A stretch of 30,931 nt of DNA from an uncultured Demequina sp. (GTDB lineage Bacteria; Actinomycetota; Actinomycetes; Actinomycetales; Demequinaceae): the NCBI GenBank assembly GCA_937925595.1, contig CALALQ010000263.1, positions 1 through 30,931 of the forward strand, in the 5' to 3' direction. Below the pieces are notes generated by a model. The model had not been told where the DNA came from, did not search any database, and saw nothing but the letters and a program-made list of their open reading frames with translations. Of the stretch, positions 28,946-30,931 are shown one piece after another (position 1 is the first letter of the stretch; each line of letters begins with the position of its first letter). The translations under genes were made by a program, and so were the position numbers.

Positions 28946-29249
28946 GGTGCTCGGGGTACTCGGACGCGATCCGGGCGGCGACGTTGCACACGTCGTCGGG
29001 GGTCACCTCGTCGAGGAGGATCGTCCGCATTCCGGTGTCGAGGTCGATCCACCACACGGGGCGCACGGTGTCGGCGTCGATCCCGGCGCGGTGGCTGGGG
29101 AGGCCGCTCGACTCGTCGAGCGGCCCGAAATACAGCTGAGGCGTCCAGCTCTCCGCGCCCATGTCGGTATAGACGGACGTGGGGAACGGGAGGAGCTGCG
29201 CGAGGTCTTCCAGCAGCTCGGCCACGGCGGCGGGGGTGAGGGTGTCCAC
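28938..29249 (-). CDS. Unknown 103-aa leading-region protein
   Basis: 103 aa from a GTG at 29249 with SD GGAGAA. N-terminal helix (LTPAAVAELLEDLAQLLPFP), a central strand-rich section (QLYFGPLDESSG, RPVWWIDLDTGMRTILLDE) and a C-terminal helix (PDDVCNVAARIASEYPEH). Acidic overall, one cysteine. Not recognised. It follows the DUF6349-like gene by 18 bases and is the only gene in this stretch without an 18-bp palindrome directly upstream, so it is probably translated from the same mRNA segment. Confidence 0.62.
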   Translation of the reverse strand: MDTLTPAAVAELLEDLAQLLPFPTSVYTDMGAESWTPQLYFGPLDESSGLPSHRAGIDADTVRPVWWIDLDTGMRTILLDEVTPDDVCNVAARIASEYPEHRQ

Positions 29250-29267
29250 GGGGGTTCTCCTTCGGTG

Positions 29268-29888
29268 TCAGTGGTCGGCGGCGAGGTCGTACCCGCCGAA
29301 CGGGGAGCGGCCTTCGACGTGTCGGCCCTGGTGGGGGCCGCGCACGGTGCGGATGGGGGAGCCGGGGCGCTGCCACTCGGCGGGGTAGTTCTTCGCGCAC
29401 CACTTCGCGGCGGCGGCGCGGGTCTTCTTCTCGTCGGTGCGGTCGCTGGTGAGCTGCGGCATGACGGGCAGGGATCGCCACCCCGGCATCGCGTGGTCGT
29501 GCCATGCCTCGATCCCGGCGTTTTCGTCGTCGGCGATGACGTGCCAGGCGCAGCCGGGGCAGATCACGAGATACCCGCCGCCCTTGGGGAGCGGGGCGGC
29601 GCTGTGGTCGTGGTCGGCCTGCCGACAGCTCGTGTCCGCGTGGAAGGTGTGCAGCTCGTGGCCGTCCTCGGTGACGACGCGCGCGCCCGCGTTCCATTCG
29701 TTGCGGTTCCACATGTGCGAGCGGGGGACGCATCCGAAGTGACCGAACTCGGCGCGGTAGCGCTCGAATGCGGCATCCAGCTCGGCGGGGCTGTAGTAGC
29801 TCGTCGTGTAGGTCAGGGGCGCGCCGTCCCATGCGGTCGCGGCCACAGCCTCGCGCTCGAACTCGGCCAGGTCGAACAGGGTATCCAT
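29268..29888 (-). CDS. DUF6349-like protein
   Basis: 206 aa from the ATG at 29888 (SD AGGAGG somewhat upstream; a GTG two codons earlier is possible). Recognisable stretches are LTYTTSYYSPAELDAAFERY, FGHFGCVPRSHMWNRNEW, CRQADHDH and ICPGCAWHVIADDENAGIEAWHDHAMPGWRSLP, given as short consecutive motifs. I recall this pattern as DUF6349, known from actinobacterial plasmids and phages. Cys/His pairs (C in GCVPRS, CRQADHDH, CPGC, WHDH) suggest metal binding. Function unknown; in the operon it directly follows the ardC-like gene. Confidence 0.65.
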   Translation of the reverse strand: MDTLFDLAEFEREAVAATAWDGAPLTYTTSYYSPAELDAAFERYRAEFGHFGCVPRSHMWNRNEWNAGARVVTEDGHELHTFHADTSCRQADHDHSAAPLPKGGGYLVICPGCAWHVIADDENAGIEAWHDHAMPGWRSLPVMPQLTSDRTDEKKTRAAAAKWCAKNYPAEWQRPGSPIRTVRGPHQGRHVEGRSPFGGYDLAADH

Positions 29889-29918
29889 GCTCACGGTTTC
29901 CTCCTTGCTGGTGTTGCC

Positions 29919-29936
29919 GGAAATAGAGTTATTGCC
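29919..29936. promoter_or_regulatory. 18-bp site 7 (upstream of DUF6349-like gene)
   Basis: GGAAATAGAGTTATTGCC with the full core; the adjoining 18 bases (29901-29918) end in GTGTTGCC and look like a decayed second unit. Confidence 0.7.
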
Positions 29937-29937
29937 G

Positions 29938-30828
29938 TCAGGCGGCGACGGTGGCGACGGCCTCGGGCTGCTCGGTGAGTGCGTCGGCCAGGGTGTGAGC
30001 TGCGCGGCGGACGTTGGCGGCGGTGGCCTTGATCGTCTCGGCGTCGCACTTGCTCCACCCGGCGACATATCCGACGCTGTAGCCGCTGGTGTCGAGTCCG
30101 AGAATCCCGGCGACGACGTAGGCGACGCTCTCGGCTTCCGTCTCCTTGATGCCGCGGTGCTCGACGTATTCGGCGTGATCTTCCTCGGCGTGCAGCAGGA
30201 CGTGAGCGGCCTCGTGAAGGGCGGTCTTCGCGGCCTGGGCGGGGGAGAGGTCAGAGTCCAGCACGACGCGGCGCGTCTCGGGGTCGGTGTATCCCTGAGT
30301 GCCGCCGGGGATGCTCTCGCGCTCGACCGTCCAACCCTGGCCGGTGAGGTAGTCCGTCACGGCGTCGAGAATCCCGGCGCTGTCCTCGCCCGTGAGGGGG
30401 CGGGCAATGTCGGCGGGGTCGCCCGCCTCGGGGTCGATGAGGTCGGTTTGCCCCATGTCGAACACGGACACCGGGAAGAACATCGTTCGGCGCTGCTCCT
30501 CCTCCTGGCCGGTGGTGGGGTTCTCGACCGTCTCGCGCACGTCGCGACCGCCGTAGATGCGGATGCCGCGTTCGCCCTTGCGCACCTGGCGGTTGAGCTT
30601 CTGCCACGTCCGGTAACCGGCGACGTGGGACGCCTCGGGGCACTGTCCGAAGATCAGCAACAGGTTGTTGATGCTGTAGCGGTGGAATGCCTTGGTGAAG
30701 TCCAGGAACCGCGCCCACGCCTCGGACTCGCGCAGCGCCTCGACCTGATCCGCGATCTTCGCTTGCAGCTCGTCGGCCTCGGCGCGACGCTGCTCGGCGG
30801 TCTTGGTGTTCTTGACGGTGCGTGCCAT
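29938..30828 (-). CDS. ardC: ArdC-like antirestriction / zinc metallopeptidase protein
   Basis: 296 aa from the ATG at 30828 (a longer frame to 30861 runs into the operator site). The N-terminal ~125 residues are the ArdC single-stranded-DNA-binding domain: WARFLDFTKAFHRYSINNLLLI, YRTWQKLNRQVRKGERGIRI. The C-terminal part is a zinc metallopeptidase: TALHEAAHVLLH with HEAAH and the third ligand in KETEAESVAYVV. ArdC proteins protect incoming plasmid DNA from type I/II restriction, and the ssDNA-binding part acts on the entering strand. It is first in the operon ardC, DUF6349-like, 103-aa, 110-aa, and would be preceded by module C if the plasmid is circular. Confidence 0.85.
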   Translation of the reverse strand: MARTVKNTKTAEQRRAEADELQAKIADQVEALRESEAWARFLDFTKAFHRYSINNLLLIFGQCPEASHVAGYRTWQKLNRQVRKGERGIRIYGGRDVRETVENPTTGQEEEQRRTMFFPVSVFDMGQTDLIDPEAGDPADIARPLTGEDSAGILDAVTDYLTGQGWTVERESIPGGTQGYTDPETRRVVLDSDLSPAQAAKTALHEAAHVLLHAEEDHAEYVEHRGIKETEAESVAYVVAGILGLDTSGYSVGYVAGWSKCDAETIKATAANVRRAAHTLADALTEQPEAVATVAA

Positions 30829-30847
30829 GTTCGGAACCTTTCGTGCC

Positions 30848-30865
30848 GGTAATAGAGTCATTTCC
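30848..30865. promoter_or_regulatory. 18-bp site 8 (upstream of ardC)
   Basis: GGTAATAGAGTCATTTCC, one base off the core (T to C), 20 bp upstream of the ardC ATG, between it and the module C leader arm. Confidence 0.65.
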
Positions 30866-30884
30866 TGCTCATCCCCCCACGTTT

Positions 30885-30910
30885 TTTTGCCGTGAAGGCG
30901 GTTTTCCGCC
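30885..30910 (-). promoter_or_regulatory. Module C leader arm: hairpin + TTCACGGCAAAA
   Basis: Minus strand: hairpin GGCGG-AAAA-CCGCC (30897-30910), TTCACGGCAAAA (30885-30896), A tract, then site 8 and ardC. Its plus-facing partner (70-157) is at the other end of the window. Bases 30911-30931 hold nothing further recognisable. Confidence 0.72.
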
Positions 30911-30931
30911 TTAGCAACCGGAGGGTGCAGT

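Noticed and set aside
25237..30865. Repeated 18-bp units considered as a CRISPR array
   Set aside because: Units are adjacent or kilobases apart with genes between, palindromic and without spacers; no cas genes.

Overview
The window looks like a complete circular conjugative plasmid of a high-GC Gram-positive bacterium (Actinobacteria; Micrococcales or Microbacteriaceae-like is my best guess, from GC-rich codon use, leaderless promoters, an actinobacterial LexA box and actinobacterial gene families). Circularity is inferred: an inverted-repeat module found twice intact inside the window is found a third time only if base 30931 is joined to base 1. I see no transposon, integrase, CRISPR array, rRNA, tRNA or resistance gene.

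Layout. (1) 0.2-2.4 kb: a primase-like replication initiator on the minus strand, with a candidate antisense RNA over its leader. (2) 2.4-7.1 kb, minus strand: a small ribbon-helix-helix regulator gene, preceded by a five-gene operon (small HTH protein, lipoprotein, lysozyme/M23 cell-wall hydrolase, MinD/ParA-like ATPase, FHA protein). (3) 7.2-16.2 kb, plus strand: an eight-gene type IV secretion operon with many stop/start overlaps (pseudo-ParA, small pilin-like membrane protein, VirB8-like protein, VirB6-like protein, SCO6880-type protein, VirB4-like ATPase, VirD4 coupling protein, DUF4913 protein), closed by a 17-bp perfect-stem terminator. (4) 16.3-19.9 kb: coiled-coil protein, relaxase and MobC on the minus strand, a hairpin-rich oriT candidate, and a small plus-strand gene. 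(5) 19.9-22.2 kb: a VbhA/Fic toxin-antitoxin operon that continues into a membrane protein and a serine recombinase. (6) 22.3-23.5 kb: an ArsR regulator and a LexA-boxed pair of unknown small genes. (7) 23.5-25.2 kb: type Ib ParA, a small RHH ParB-like protein and a membrane protein. (8) 25.3-30.9 kb: eleven minus-strand genes in three operons (ArdC-like antirestriction protein, DUF6349 protein, DprA-like protein, NrdH redoxin, SSB and several unknown small proteins).

How it fits together. Relaxase, MobC and VirD4 would process and deliver one strand through the T4SS, while the M23/SLT hydrolase opens the wall. If the plus strand is nicked near 19.3-19.5 kb and enters 5' to 3', the leading region runs rightward, and every gene from 20.2 to 30.8 kb except the small ArsR/SOS block is oriented so that the entering plus strand is its template. 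Each of the three operons in region 8 starts with a hairpin followed by the conserved 12-mer TTCACGGCAAAA and ends in a strong GC hairpin. An 18-bp palindrome (core AATAACTCTATT), mostly in tandem pairs, sits upstream of eight genes including parA. This layout (antirestriction, SSB, DprA-like, unknown small proteins, structured single-strand-capable leaders, one shared operator) is the most interesting thing here: a candidate establishment and anti-defence region whose promoters may work on single-stranded DNA.
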